A stretch of 56,445 nucleotides of DNA from an uncultured Verrucomicrobiales bacterium (GCA_937128235.1 CAKZMG010000015.1:1-56445), one strand, 5' to 3'. Shown: positions 9,622-18,386, counted from the first letter of the stretch. Made by a program: numbers and translations. Notes: a model not told the origin generated them from the letters alone.

Positions 9622-10545
9622 CTAGAAGAGATTCATCATCTCTTCTTCTTTCTGCTTACTTAGTAACATGTATGCCTTATCGGCATCTTTCCAGGTAACT
9701 ACATTGAAATGTGTCACAGGACAGCTTTTACAAGCCCTGATACTCACTTGACTCATGCTTTGTAGCTCTGCGAAATCTTCTACAGAATCTACTTTTAGCA
9801 CCATCAGATAAAAACCCTTTTGTTCTTTCTCCTTGAAAAAGACCATTGAAGCTTCGACACCGTTATCGAGTATCATTCTTTTTCCTCCCTCCGTATCCAT
9901 AGAGATCAGCCCCTGAGGAATAGTAGACGCCTCAGGAAGTCCCTCGTTCGCTAACCAGGAATTAACGCTAGTTAGTGATTTATCAGTAATACCTAACTCA
10001 TTAGATACATTCAGCAGCCTTCCAGATTCTAGCTGCACCAAGTGCATGTCTATCTGATTCCCTCCTTGGCTATTTAAAGTTGAAGTCCAAAAGATAGTTC
10101 CTAAAACTAAAAGTGCCGCAATCGCTGCAATATTAAGCCAGCGTGTTGGGAACTTCACTACCTTGCTAGCTACAGCCTTCTTCTCAGCAGACTCATGCTC
10201 TACTTCCATGGCAGAAAGGATCTGATTTCTCAGTCCAGCAGGAGGAGAGACATGCGCCATAGCACTAACAAATATAGCATCTAATTCCGTAGAAATTTCT
10301 TCCGTGGAAGCTCCATCTTCCTGATCAATTACTGCTAAAATCTCATCGCGGAGACCATCTGGGATGTCCACTGAGCCTAAGGCTTCAGAAAAAGCTGCGT
10401 CATGCGCGCGCTCTTGAGATAGCCATAGTCCTAGCTCACGGTCTTCAGCAGCAAGTTGCAAAGCCTCAGAAAAATCAGGATTACTCGCATCCGCTCCATC
10501 CGGACGGAAGCTCTCTAAGATAAATTTTGCGTGTTTTTTATCCAT
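9622..10545 (-). CDS. Membrane anti-sigma factor for the adjacent ECF sigma factor
   Basis: About 307 aa from the chosen start. I use the ATG at 10545 (MDKKHAKF) because AGGAGGAG lies 8 bases upstream, the best ribosome site in this region; an earlier ATG at 10569 has none. The gene overlaps the sigma gene by 8 bases (ATGGATAA). A cytoplasmic N-terminal part carries two similar blocks (IPDGLRDEIL and PPAGLRNQIL), suggesting a duplicated helical unit. One membrane segment (WLNIAAIAALLVLGTIFW) precedes an extracytoplasmic domain of about 160 residues that holds CKSC. No HxxxCxxC zinc motif is present, so it is not a standard ZAS anti-sigma. Role inferred from coupling to the sigma gene. Confidence 0.72.
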   Translation of the reverse strand: MDKKHAKFILESFRPDGADASNPDFSEALQLAAEDRELGLWLSQERAHDAAFSEALGSVDIPDGLRDEILAVIDQEDGASTEEISTELDAIFVSAMAHVSPPAGLRNQILSAMEVEHESAEKKAVASKVVKFPTRWLNIAAIAALLVLGTIFWTSTLNSQGGNQIDMHLVQLESGRLLNVSNELGITDKSLTSVNSWLANEGLPEASTIPQGLISMDTEGGKRMILDNGVEASMVFFKEKEQKGFYLMVLKVDSVEDFAELQSMSQVSIRACKSCPVTHFNVVTWKDADKAYMLLSKQKEEEMMNLF

Positions 10546-11080
10546 TTGAACTCCTCCTTTCATGTCCATGCATCGTTACTACTTTTGAACTTTCCTCTAG
10601 CTTCTCTCTCATTTTCTTTTTCAATAAATCCTTACCCCTAGAAATACGCGACATCACCGTTCCCATCGGTATATCTAGAACTTCTGCTATCTCCTTATAG
10701 CTATGCTGCTGGAGGAAAAATAGCGCCAATGGTGCGCGGAAAGTTTCATCCAAGCTATTGAGCACAGCCACCGCACGCTTCGCATCGATCGCTCTTCCCG
10801 CATCTTCTTCTTTAGACTCTAGGTGATATTCAGAGTCCTCCAGATCCGTCTCAGGAAATTTATTAGACCTCCTAGCACCTGATAGAAATTCTCGATAAAG
10901 GGTAGTAAACAGCCAAGTCTTCGCCTTACTTCTATCCTTCAGCTGCCCACCCTTTTGCGCCCAGATACTAAACGTCTGCTGCACCAAATCCGCTGCGTTA
11001 TCTGGATTCTTAGCCAGACTATAGGCAAACCGATAAAGCGGCTGGTAGTGCGCATCTACTAATTCTTGAAATTCACTCAT
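10538..11080 (-). CDS. ECF RNA polymerase sigma factor
   Basis: 180 aa, a standard ECF length. Region 2 is visible as YQPLYRFAYSLAKNPDNAADLVQQTFSIW (helix contacting the -10 element), and region 4 as LDETFRAPLALFFLQQHSYKEIAEVLDIPMGTVMSRISRGK, with the HTH that contacts the -35 element. It directs RNA polymerase to a small regulon controlled by the membrane anti-sigma gene that overlaps its 3' end. The signal is unknown. No autoregulated promoter could be recognised in the 63-base gap to nadE. Confidence 0.92.
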   Translation of the reverse strand: MSEFQELVDAHYQPLYRFAYSLAKNPDNAADLVQQTFSIWAQKGGQLKDRSKAKTWLFTTLYREFLSGARRSNKFPETDLEDSEYHLESKEEDAGRAIDAKRAVAVLNSLDETFRAPLALFFLQQHSYKEIAEVLDIPMGTVMSRISRGKDLLKKKMREKLEESSKVVTMHGHERRSSNG

Positions 11081-11143
11081 TGTTCTTTTCTCTAACTGTA
11101 TGAGTGACTCTAGAAAATTTTATTCCAGAGAAATTCATCATTA

Positions 11144-13090
11144 TCACAATTCACTTAATTCCTTAGTAAAACTCCCTGACAAAATCGGGAATCTGCACCA
11201 AGTCTTAGGATCAAGATTTTCATCATCTAAATGGAATGACGGTGCATAGCGTTCACGCTTCCATTGGTTTCTACTCCAAAGTTTAAAGAATTTGATCACC
11301 CATGCCTTCATTATCTTGTCCTTGTGGTCAGGAAATTGTTTACCCATCAGAACTAAGACATCTTTCGGAGAGCGCTTGTCTCGGATCGCTGCCTTCTCTA
11401 TCGCATCAAGAACTGGATAGGGCATCAGGTCTGACTCATCAGTCTGGTCGTATTCCTCGGGTCGGAGCTCAGCTGTAGGCTGGAGTGCGTTTACTTTACT
11501 CAATGCGGGGATCGGCTCTATGCCTTCCATATCGCTCGTTTCCAGCCAGCTGAGCCAATGCCTCAAAAACGCCTTATCGATACCAGCAATAGGACTAACG
11601 CCTCCACAAGTATCGCCATCCATCGTGGCATATCCTACAGCCGCTTCACTTCTGTTAGAGGTGGCGAGTAGGAGTGCGTTTCTAATATTCGTCAACATCC
11701 AGATACCGGGCGCGCGCACTCTGGCTTGAATATTTTGCAGTGTTATATCGTCTTTCTTCCAGGTAAGTTTTCTCCCTATCCCCTCGCTCACCATTCCAGT
11801 ATAACCATCCACGAGCTCAGAAATATTCCATCTCTGGTATTCTGCACCCACAGACTTAGCGAGGCTCGCCGCAGAATCCTCGGTTTCATCGCCACTATTA
11901 TCACTGGCTTGATAAACACACGCAAGCAGTTCTTTCATCCAACCTTTAGTGCTCTTGGGCAGTTTCAGGTATGCCAGTTTCTCACGCACCCCATCTTCAC
12001 CCAGCTCAGATAGAGCGAAGTCTAAACTAAGTTTCACTAAACACGCAACTGCTGAGCTGTCCGCACCACCACTGAGCGATAACACAAAGCCACGAGAATA
12101 ACTCTTTCTCATATAGTCAAACAAAGCCAATGCCACAGTCCGGCTGAACTCCTCCTCCTTACACCAAAGCTTGCGCTCAATTCCCTCGCTCGGAAGTTCA
12201 CTATCCTTTTTCCATTCAAAATCAGTTCTTACAAGACCAATGTAGTCTTCCACATCCACGATGCGTGATGCAGAAGCAGCCTGCTTGGTCTGATTCAGCC
12301 CCACATCCACCACGGCAGTGGTTAGAGTCCAGTCCTTGAAACTAAATCTCTTTTCCGTAGCAATCAGCTCACCACAGCTCGCAATCATCGCTCCGCCATC
12401 GAACACCATTCTGCCGGACTCATTCCCTAACAGATTAGCATACACATAAGCCACCCCAAACGCCCTGCTCCCCTCAAGCACAAATCTCTCGCGGATCTGC
12501 TGTTTCCCAAAAGCGAAATGACTCGCACTAGGATTCAAAATAACATCCACCCCATAAGCACTGATCTGTGATCCAGGACGATCCGCCACCCAGGCATCCT
12601 CACAGATTTCTAATCCTATCGTCACGCCACCTATCTCGAAAAGCAAATCACCGATCAGCACATCCTGACCACAGATCTCAGTCACAGCCACCTCCCCAGC
12701 AGGCCACGCGCTGAACCACCGAGGCTCATAATGCACACCATCCCCGGCTAGATTTTGCTTCGCATAGAGACCCAGTATTTCCCCGCCACACATCACAGCA
12801 GCCACATTAAACACCGTATTATGGTGTCGCCATGGAAGACCCACAGCCACCATCATTTCAGGAGCCAGCTCAGCAATCTCCGCCAGCATCTCCCCCGTTC
12901 TTATACACACATCTGGCGCCAGAAACATATCCTCACAGCCATAGCCAGTGATCGACAGCTCAGGCAAGCACAGCACATCCACATTCTCAGACTGAGCTTC
13001 TACTATCGCACCCTTAATTCGGGAAAAATTCCCATCCCAATCCATCGGCGTCTGGTTCAGGCATGCTGCGGATACTTTCAATGTTTTCAT
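11144..13090 (-). CDS. nadE: Glutamine-dependent NAD+ synthetase
   Basis: 648 aa, the usual length of the two-domain enzyme. The N-terminal nitrilase-type glutaminase shows its triad as E44 (LPELSITGYG), K111 (YAKQNL) and C163 (LEICEDAW). The C-terminal synthetase shows the PP-loop SLSGGADSSA near 340 and TSNRSEAAVGYATMDGD. It makes NAD from nicotinate adenine dinucleotide with ATP and glutamine in the cytoplasm. It is the last gene of the minus-strand block that starts with pncB at 18360, matching its place at the end of the salvage pathway. A 47-base gap separates it from the Nudix gene. No AGTGT-N7-ACACT site lies directly in front of it. Confidence 0.96.
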   Translation of the reverse strand: MKTLKVSAACLNQTPMDWDGNFSRIKGAIVEAQSENVDVLCLPELSITGYGCEDMFLAPDVCIRTGEMLAEIAELAPEMMVAVGLPWRHHNTVFNVAAVMCGGEILGLYAKQNLAGDGVHYEPRWFSAWPAGEVAVTEICGQDVLIGDLLFEIGGVTIGLEICEDAWVADRPGSQISAYGVDVILNPSASHFAFGKQQIRERFVLEGSRAFGVAYVYANLLGNESGRMVFDGGAMIASCGELIATEKRFSFKDWTLTTAVVDVGLNQTKQAASASRIVDVEDYIGLVRTDFEWKKDSELPSEGIERKLWCKEEEFSRTVALALFDYMRKSYSRGFVLSLSGGADSSAVACLVKLSLDFALSELGEDGVREKLAYLKLPKSTKGWMKELLACVYQASDNSGDETEDSAASLAKSVGAEYQRWNISELVDGYTGMVSEGIGRKLTWKKDDITLQNIQARVRAPGIWMLTNIRNALLLATSNRSEAAVGYATMDGDTCGGVSPIAGIDKAFLRHWLSWLETSDMEGIEPIPALSKVNALQPTAELRPEEYDQTDESDLMPYPVLDAIEKAAIRDKRSPKDVLVLMGKQFPDHKDKIMKAWVIKFFKLWSRNQWKRERYAPSFHLDDENLDPKTWCRFPILSGSFTKELSEL

Positions 13091-13137
13091 AATTTCATTC
13101 TAGTTGTTCTACTATCGCTGGTCAATCGGTAAGAATG

Positions 13138-13626
13138 TTAGATTCTCCCTTCAAATTCCCCCATAAGATCTCTCTGAATCATCACTCCATGCTCGAAAGC
13201 CCACTCATGCTCCTCCACCTCAGAAACTTTCATCCACTTAAGGTCCTGCACCTCACCCACCGCCGCACCATCACAGTGCAACTCTAACAATTCATCCACC
13301 CACGCCCTGTATGCAAAGGTAATATTCTGCTTAAAAGCCTCTGGAGAATCATCAATACGAATCAATTCCAATCCACCCAACTCAATCCCCAACTCCTCCA
13401 TCACCTCTCTCCTCGCCCCCTGCTCCGCAGACTCATCCCAGTCCAGATACCCACATGGCATACACCACAGTCCCCCGTTATCCATCTTCTCCCCCCTCCT
13501 CAGCACCGCCACATAAGTCACCCCATCCACCTCTGCATACACATGCGCGCATACTGCCACAGAACGGCTCTCCCAGATCACCCGCCCACACTTCGTTTCA
13601 AATTTTCTATTTTCAATACTCATCAT
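13138..13626 (-). CDS. Nudix hydrolase
   Basis: About 162 aa from the ATG at 13626 (MMSIENRKF); a GTG at 13647 would add seven residues and overlap the upstream gene. The Nudix box is intact (GYLDWDESAEQGARREVMEELGIEL), with the catalytic REVMEE core. The N-terminal segment FETKCGRVIWESRSVAVCA resembles Nudix enzymes of the NADH-pyrophosphatase-like or ADP-ribose type. It sits between nadE and an ADP-ribosylglycohydrolase gene, so an ADP-ribose or dinucleotide substrate is plausible. That is inferred from context; the fold alone does not fix the substrate. Confidence 0.85.
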   Translation of the reverse strand: MMSIENRKFETKCGRVIWESRSVAVCAHVYAEVDGVTYVAVLRRGEKMDNGGLWCMPCGYLDWDESAEQGARREVMEELGIELGGLELIRIDDSPEAFKQNITFAYRAWVDELLELHCDGAAVGEVQDLKWMKVSEVEEHEWAFEHGVMIQRDLMGEFEGRI

Positions 13627-13637
13627 TTTTTCTACTT

Positions 13638-14624
13638 CTAATTCCACATTCTAAAATCTAACAATCTTCTAAATCCATGCACTAAAACGATCATTAGAAA
13701 AATAATATTCCTTACTAAAACAGCCACAGCAAATGGCAGCCACCACTGAAGCTCAGGACGACTCTCATCGCAAAGTCGCTTCATCATCCCCACGCTGCGA
13801 GGAAATTCGCAAATCCCATTTATCCAAGACTCTGGCATACCAGCATTTTTCACCCCACACAATGCACCTAGAATCGCTGCCGTTGTATCCGTATCCCCTC
13901 CCATCGAAATCATTTCACTCACTGATTTCACATAATCCCAATCATGCTTCATACCTACAGAAACTAGCGCAGGCACGGTATTCATCATGTAACCAGAAAC
14001 ACCCTTCTTACATCTCTCTTCCCAGCCTTCAGCCCCATTCTCATACAATCGTTCCTTTGCGATAACCATCTTCACATCATCTTCCGAAGCTCCTTTATTT
14101 CTACTAAACAGTGCAGCTAACTCCGCCACTACCCTCGCTCCAACAAGAGCCTTCTCGTCAGTATGTGTCATCAGTGTGCTCGTCTTCACATACTCACTAC
14201 GTTTACACTCATCGTCACAAAAACTTACCCCTAAGATAGCACTTCGCATTGCAGGTCCATTTCCTGCGGAATAGACACCAGTCTTTCTGAACCCAAGCCA
14301 CATTTTAATCCCACTTTTCGCTGTAGCCAACCCTACACCCGCAGGCAGACCAATAAACCAGACCATCAGCTTAGACCTCAGAGAAAATTTAAATTTCCGC
14401 ACATCCCCATTGCTTGCGCGGACTGCGCTCAGAGTCATCATCGCATGCTCAGTATCATCACTGATCATACCTTTACCGAGCACAAATCTCTGTTTAGGCT
14501 TATCCATCCAGCCTAACCCCGCAATGGCTCTGCACGATAATCCCTCCATAGGCAACCCCATAGAATCTCCAACAGCCATTCCTAGCAAGCAGTTCTCTAA
14601 ATCTATGTTTGCTCTTTCTAACAT
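13638..14624 (-). CDS. ADP-ribosylglycohydrolase (DraG/ARH family)
   Basis: 328 aa. Metal-binding motifs of the family are clear: GMAVGDSMGLPMEG near 14-27, SDDTEHAMM near 55, and GGDTDTTAAILGALCG near 245. These proteins remove ADP-ribose from arginine or other acceptors using two Mg ions. The C-terminus carries a hydrophobic stretch (FAVAVLVRNIIFLMIVLV) that could be a single membrane helix, unusual for the soluble family. It overlaps the methyltransferase gene upstream by 7 bases and lies in the NAD block. A role in releasing ADP-ribose for recycling, or in reversing protein ADP-ribosylation, fits. The tail helix could also be the edge of a frameshifted domain, but no frameshift is evident. 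Confidence 0.85.
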   Translation of the reverse strand: MLERANIDLENCLLGMAVGDSMGLPMEGLSCRAIAGLGWMDKPKQRFVLGKGMISDDTEHAMMTLSAVRASNGDVRKFKFSLRSKLMVWFIGLPAGVGLATAKSGIKMWLGFRKTGVYSAGNGPAMRSAILGVSFCDDECKRSEYVKTSTLMTHTDEKALVGARVVAELAALFSRNKGASEDDVKMVIAKERLYENGAEGWEERCKKGVSGYMMNTVPALVSVGMKHDWDYVKSVSEMISMGGDTDTTAAILGALCGVKNAGMPESWINGICEFPRSVGMMKRLCDESRPELQWWLPFAVAVLVRNIIFLMIVLVHGFRRLLDFRMWN

Positions 14625-15199
14625 TTCTTATTTGAAAATTTAACACACATCGCCCCCTCTGCCTCGAACACCACTTCATGTTGAGCCTCTATTAGAAATT
14701 TTTTGAACTCTTTCAGATTTTCATTCATCAGAATAAATTCGCAATCATTCGTTTCCATAAATACTCGCATCGCAGTTAACGTCTCTTTGTTATAAACTAG
14801 GAAACTCGCCACGATCAAATCGACCTGGGGAATTTCCAAGTCCTCATATCTGCCCAACAATGATTCATGATTTCCTATTCCGTTAAAATCTAATTGCTCC
14901 GCAGAGAGTTCCAGCGCAGTAGGTGATAAATCATTGATAAACAATTTCTCAACAAGCTTCCCCAGCACCAAAGTCTCCGCCCCTACCCCTGCTCCAAGCA
15001 CTAGCACTCTCTTACCTTCATAGACCTCAGGATGCGCCTCTAGCCAATCCGTCAACAACTCCGTCACCTCCCATCTCCGATCATAATACACATCCACCCC
15101 CGCATCCATATCCGCGATGATACGCTTCTCCACCGCCTTCTGATCCAGATCTAACAGAAAATATTCCGTATCTTTAATTTCTTTCTTTATGTATTTCAT
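14618..15199 (-). CDS. SAM-dependent methyltransferase
   Basis: 193 aa. Motif I is GKRVLVLGAGVGAETLVLGKL near 82-102, the glycine-rich SAM-binding loop; a post-I acidic position is FINDLSP. The layout, with TELLTDWLEAHPEVYEGKRVLVLGAG preceding, resembles the METTL21/ETFB-lysine methyltransferase group, which modifies protein lysines, but the DPPY-like motif of that group is not clear. It overlaps the ADP-ribosylglycohydrolase gene and follows the nicotinamidase gene after 78 bases. Its target is unknown. NAD-block membership is by position only. Confidence 0.75.
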   Translation of the reverse strand: MKYIKKEIKDTEYFLLDLDQKAVEKRIIADMDAGVDVYYDRRWEVTELLTDWLEAHPEVYEGKRVLVLGAGVGAETLVLGKLVEKLFINDLSPTALELSAEQLDFNGIGNHESLLGRYEDLEIPQVDLIVASFLVYNKETLTAMRVFMETNDCEFILMNENLKEFKKFLIEAQHEVVFEAEGAMCVKFSNKKC

Positions 15200-15277
15200 T
15201 ATCTAACAAAGATTTTTAGTTCAGATGCCTATCCAATCATTATTCTTTTTGTTTGGTGGTTAAATTTAAGCGTCACC

Positions 15278-16234
15278 TTATCGGAACTCTTCGATCACTC
15301 GAATCATTCCTACTATATTCTTATTCATTTCATCCACATCCTCCGCAGGAATCCAATACTCCGTATGATGGCTCGCACCGACACATTCGACCTGATATTT
15401 ATCTAGAAATTCTGTTTTAACTTCAAATTCAGTAACATAACCGATCGCACCATTAGTCTTGTCTTTAGTATTCCATCGCGATGCTATTTCGCTTGCATAT
15501 TGTTCATTGGTTACAGGATAGAAAATCGGCTGCTCAGGTAATCTTGCAGGCCATTTTTTCCACCCACTAGCTTCCACCTTCGCTAGTTCATTCACACCCG
15601 TAGGTCTGTATAAAGTAGTGGTAACTGGACGAGTAATCTCTTTCATCCTCACCCCTGCTTCCTTCATCTCTTCAATAGCCTTCAAGCTATCGCCTTCATT
15701 CACATTCACGGCTCTGCATGCTTCTGGGATGAGATAGGTTTTAAATCCGTCTTTCACGGCATCTAGGGCGGTGAATTTCACACAGTAGTCTAGAGCTAGT
15801 CCTACGATGTGAACTTCCGTCACTCCTCGCCTCAGAAGTATTTCTGTTAGACCAGTTGAGTGATATCCTCCATTATCATAAAATCCACTGTAACTATCCA
15901 CACCTCTATCTTGCCCCTTTCTTACGACCATTTTAATCCCACCCGTATTCAAATCCGGAGCAAACTCTGCACCCTCGGCTCCCTGGACACAGTGCGTAGG
16001 CCAGAAGCATTGATCCAGTTCACCTAGCTTCCCCATTTCAAATGACTCCACATCATCATAAGACTCAGCGAAGCTACCATGATCGGCCGGATGCCAGTCT
16101 TGGGTAGCTATCACCAGCTCATACTCTGGCATGAGCGAGTTCACAACAGGAACAACCTCATCACCACCAGCCACAGCTAAAGCTCCACCTGGTAGGAAGT
16201 CATTTTGAATATCGATTATTAGTAAGCATTTCAT
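15278..16234 (-). CDS. pncA: Nicotinamidase fused to a C-terminal crystallin-J1-like domain
   Basis: 318 aa, about 100 longer than PncA. Residues 1-203 are nicotinamidase: catalytic D8 (IDIQNDF), K106 (VVRKGQD) and C151 (ALDYCVKF), metal ligands D46, H48 and H52 (QDWHPADH), and the cis-peptide region GLALDYC. It hydrolyses nicotinamide to nicotinate and ammonia. Residues about 205-318 (TTLYRPTGVNELAKVEASGW, PEQPIFYPV, YWIPAEDVDEMN) look like the small stand-alone proteins usually annotated 'ADP-ribosylation/crystallin J1', whose activity is unsettled. One uninterrupted frame joins the two. The gene follows nrtR by 26 bases and precedes the methyltransferase gene. The fusion is seen directly; the second domain's name is from memory. 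Confidence 0.9.
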   Translation of the reverse strand: MKCLLIIDIQNDFLPGGALAVAGGDEVVPVVNSLMPEYELVIATQDWHPADHGSFAESYDDVESFEMGKLGELDQCFWPTHCVQGAEGAEFAPDLNTGGIKMVVRKGQDRGVDSYSGFYDNGGYHSTGLTEILLRRGVTEVHIVGLALDYCVKFTALDAVKDGFKTYLIPEACRAVNVNEGDSLKAIEEMKEAGVRMKEITRPVTTTLYRPTGVNELAKVEASGWKKWPARLPEQPIFYPVTNEQYASEIASRWNTKDKTNGAIGYVTEFEVKTEFLDKYQVECVGASHHTEYWIPAEDVDEMNKNIVGMIRVIEEFR

Positions 16235-16260
16235 TTTTTAAAATTAGTTTGTTAAATATT

Positions 16261-16950
16261 TTACACCTCAAAATTGATCCCAGCTTTCTCAAGTTTTCGG
16301 TAAGCTTTCTCATCAAACTCATAGAGCTTGGCGGCTCGGTGTGAGACGTCTTTTTGCACTTCATTTGTATCTCGCAGCACACCTAGCTTGAGCACTTTCT
16401 TACGGAAATTTCTCTTATCCATTTCTTTCTCTAAAATCATCTCATACATCTTCTGCATCTGAGTCAGCGTGAATTTTTCTGGCAACAACTCAAACCCCAC
16501 TGGCCGATACCTCACCTTTCCCTTCAGCCGATCCAAAGCAGCCTCCACTATCGCTTCATGATCAAATGCCAGCTGCGGAAGATCATCCACAGCGAACCAA
16601 GCAGCATTCGCGGCATCTGTATCCGCCTTTACATCGTGCCCCTCTAAATTCGTAAGCGCAAAATATGCCACACTCACCACATGCTCCCGAGGATCACGCT
16701 TAGGATTCCCAAACGTGTAAAGTTGCTCCAGAAATACCTGCCTCAATCCAGTCTCCTCCCTCAGTTCACGCTCAGCAGCATCATCCAGAGACTCGCCCAC
16801 ATTCACAAACCCACCTGGCAATGCCCACTTTCCCTTGAATGGCTTAATCGCACGCTCAATAAGCATCACCTTCAGACTCTCATCATCCAGACCAAACACC
16901 ACACAATCCACCGTCAGTGCGGCTCTCGCATATTCATAGTTGTAACTCAT
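16261..16950 (-). CDS. nrtR: NrtR: Nudix-domain transcriptional regulator of NAD metabolism
   Basis: 229 aa, typical for NrtR. An N-terminal Nudix domain ([24 protein letters not shown], about 46-69) keeps all catalytic positions; NrtR proteins often have degenerate boxes, so this one might still cleave its ligand. A C-terminal winged helix (about 150-229, [32 protein letters not shown]) binds DNA. In the family, ADP-ribose binding changes repression of NAD salvage genes. It lies between pncB and pncA, and two AGTGT-type palindromes sit immediately upstream of its start, so autoregulation is likely. Confidence 0.92.
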   Translation of the reverse strand: MSYNYEYARAALTVDCVVFGLDDESLKVMLIERAIKPFKGKWALPGGFVNVGESLDDAAERELREETGLRQVFLEQLYTFGNPKRDPREHVVSVAYFALTNLEGHDVKADTDAANAAWFAVDDLPQLAFDHEAIVEAALDRLKGKVRYRPVGFELLPEKFTLTQMQKMYEMILEKEMDKRNFRKKVLKLGVLRDTNEVQKDVSHRAAKLYEFDEKAYRKLEKAGINFEV

Positions 16951-16961
16951 GATCTACTCAT

Positions 16962-16978
16962 AGTGTCGTTTTGACACT
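16962..16978. promoter_or_regulatory. Candidate NrtR operator 1 (nrtR promoter)
   Basis: AGTGTCGTTTTGACACT is a perfect 5-base inverted repeat with a 7-base spacer, starting 11 bases upstream of the nrtR start codon. The same architecture occurs at 16992-17008 and at 18370-18386 before pncB. Repressor binding here would block nrtR transcription. NrtR binding is inferred from the shared shape and gene context. Confidence 0.7.
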
Positions 16979-16991
16979 TTGTCAAATTTAA

Positions 16992-17008
16992 TGTGTATTT
17001 CTTACACT
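16992..17008. promoter_or_regulatory. Candidate NrtR operator 2 (nrtR promoter)
   Basis: TGTGTATTTCTTACACT is the same palindrome with one mismatch in the left arm, again with a 7-base spacer. Its centre is 30 bases from operator 1, about three helical turns, so two bound dimers would lie on one face of the DNA. Confidence 0.6.
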
Positions 17009-17037
17009 ATTAAAAATAACTCTAATTGGAATTATGT

Positions 17038-18360
17038 TTATCTTTCCAGACAACTCAGTTGCATAGCCCTTAACTCTGGATCGATCACTACCTCTCTATC
17101 TTGTGATCTATTCAGCCATTTTTTCACGGCTCTCTCTCTTATCTGTAGAATTTCTTCCCCACTACCACACCTAGATCCATTTCTAACAACACACTCTAAC
17201 AATCCGCTATCTTCATTAGGACTATGCTTGATCACATCCTTCTCAGCATCTCTAAATACCTGCATCATCCCCGGCAATGAAACCTTAACCAGATCATCAC
17301 TACGCTTCACTTTCCACTCCCAATCTCCGGCCGTGTTTTGCAGACCTGCTAATTTATAAACTCCGCCCAGCGCAGGTTGTTCAAAAGCCGTCACAAGCTT
17401 CGTCCCGACTCCCCAGACATTGATCATCGCACCGTTTTTCTTTAAATGCGTGATACTTTCCACACTCAAATCATTGCTCGCTACGATATCCACCTCTGAA
17501 AAACCTTCCTCATCCAACCTCCGTCTCGCTAAAATACTCAACTCTAACAGATCACCAGAATCCAATCGGACTCCCTGCAACTCATGCCCATTCTCTCGCA
17601 ACCGCTTTCCCACCTCGATCGCATTTTCTACACCACTTTCTGTTCCATAGGTATCCACTAACAAGACACAATTATTAGGCATCGCATCAGCATAAGCCTC
17701 AAAGGCCTTCATTTCTGAATCAAAACTCATCACCCAGCTATGAGCGTGGGTTCCTTTCACAGGGATTCCATATCGATAGCCTGCTTCGACATTACTCGTC
17801 CCCACACATCCTCCTATGTAAGATGCCCTACTCGCACTCAATCCACCATCAGGTCCCTGCGCTCTTCGTAACCCAAATTCCAACACAGGATCACCCTGGG
17901 CAGCTTCACAGATTCTAGCTGACTGAGTCGCTATCAGAGTTTGAAAATTGATGATATTTAGCAACGCAGTCTCTAACAACTGACACTGAATCAAAGGACC
18001 TTGAATCCTCATAATAGGTTCATTCGGATAAACGAGCTCCCCTTCTGGCACAGCCCAGACATCGCAACTCAGCTTCATTTTCTGCAAATACTGGAGGTAA
18101 GTTTTTTCAAAAAGTGGCTGACCATCATTCCCTAACAAAGTAGATAAATAACCTAACTCATCCTCATCAAAGCTAAATTCATCAATCCAAGTCAACGCTT
18201 GCTCTAGCCCAGCCGCAATTACACATTTATCACTAAATGGAGCTGTCCTGTAATAGAGATGAAACACCGCTTCCCTCTCATGCATTCCGCTCTGCCAATA
18301 CCCATAGCCCATCGTCAATTGATACAAATCCGTCTGTAATGGTGTGTTTGTTTTCATCAC
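17038..18360 (-). CDS. pncB: Nicotinate phosphoribosyltransferase
   Basis: 440 aa, in the range of bacterial NAPRTases. The start LQTDLYQLTMGYGYWQSGM is the family opening. Conserved FGLRRAQGPDGGLSASRASYIGG (about 158-180), the phosphoribosyl-binding region GVRLDSGDLLELS, and VWGVGTKLVTA near the end are all present. It joins nicotinate and PRPP, with ATP, to nicotinate mononucleotide, using the product of PncA. It is the first gene of the NAD block and carries its own AGTGT palindrome 10 bases upstream of the ATG. Confidence 0.95.
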   Translation of the reverse strand: MMKTNTPLQTDLYQLTMGYGYWQSGMHEREAVFHLYYRTAPFSDKCVIAAGLEQALTWIDEFSFDEDELGYLSTLLGNDGQPLFEKTYLQYLQKMKLSCDVWAVPEGELVYPNEPIMRIQGPLIQCQLLETALLNIINFQTLIATQSARICEAAQGDPVLEFGLRRAQGPDGGLSASRASYIGGCVGTSNVEAGYRYGIPVKGTHAHSWVMSFDSEMKAFEAYADAMPNNCVLLVDTYGTESGVENAIEVGKRLRENGHELQGVRLDSGDLLELSILARRRLDEEGFSEVDIVASNDLSVESITHLKKNGAMINVWGVGTKLVTAFEQPALGGVYKLAGLQNTAGDWEWKVKRSDDLVKVSLPGMMQVFRDAEKDVIKHSPNEDSGLLECVVRNGSRCGSGEEILQIRERAVKKWLNRSQDREVVIDPELRAMQLSCLER

Positions 18361-18369
18361 ACACTTAAT

Positions 18370-18386
18370 AGTGTATTATTAACACT
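18370..18386. promoter_or_regulatory. Candidate NrtR operator 3 (pncB promoter)
   Basis: AGTGTATTATTAACACT is a perfect AGTGT-N7-ACACT palindrome. An extra ACACT arm at 18361-18365 forms a second overlapping inverted repeat (ACACTTAATAGTGT, 18361-18374) that abuts the pncB start codon. Binding here would cover the probable initiation region. Confidence 0.7.
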
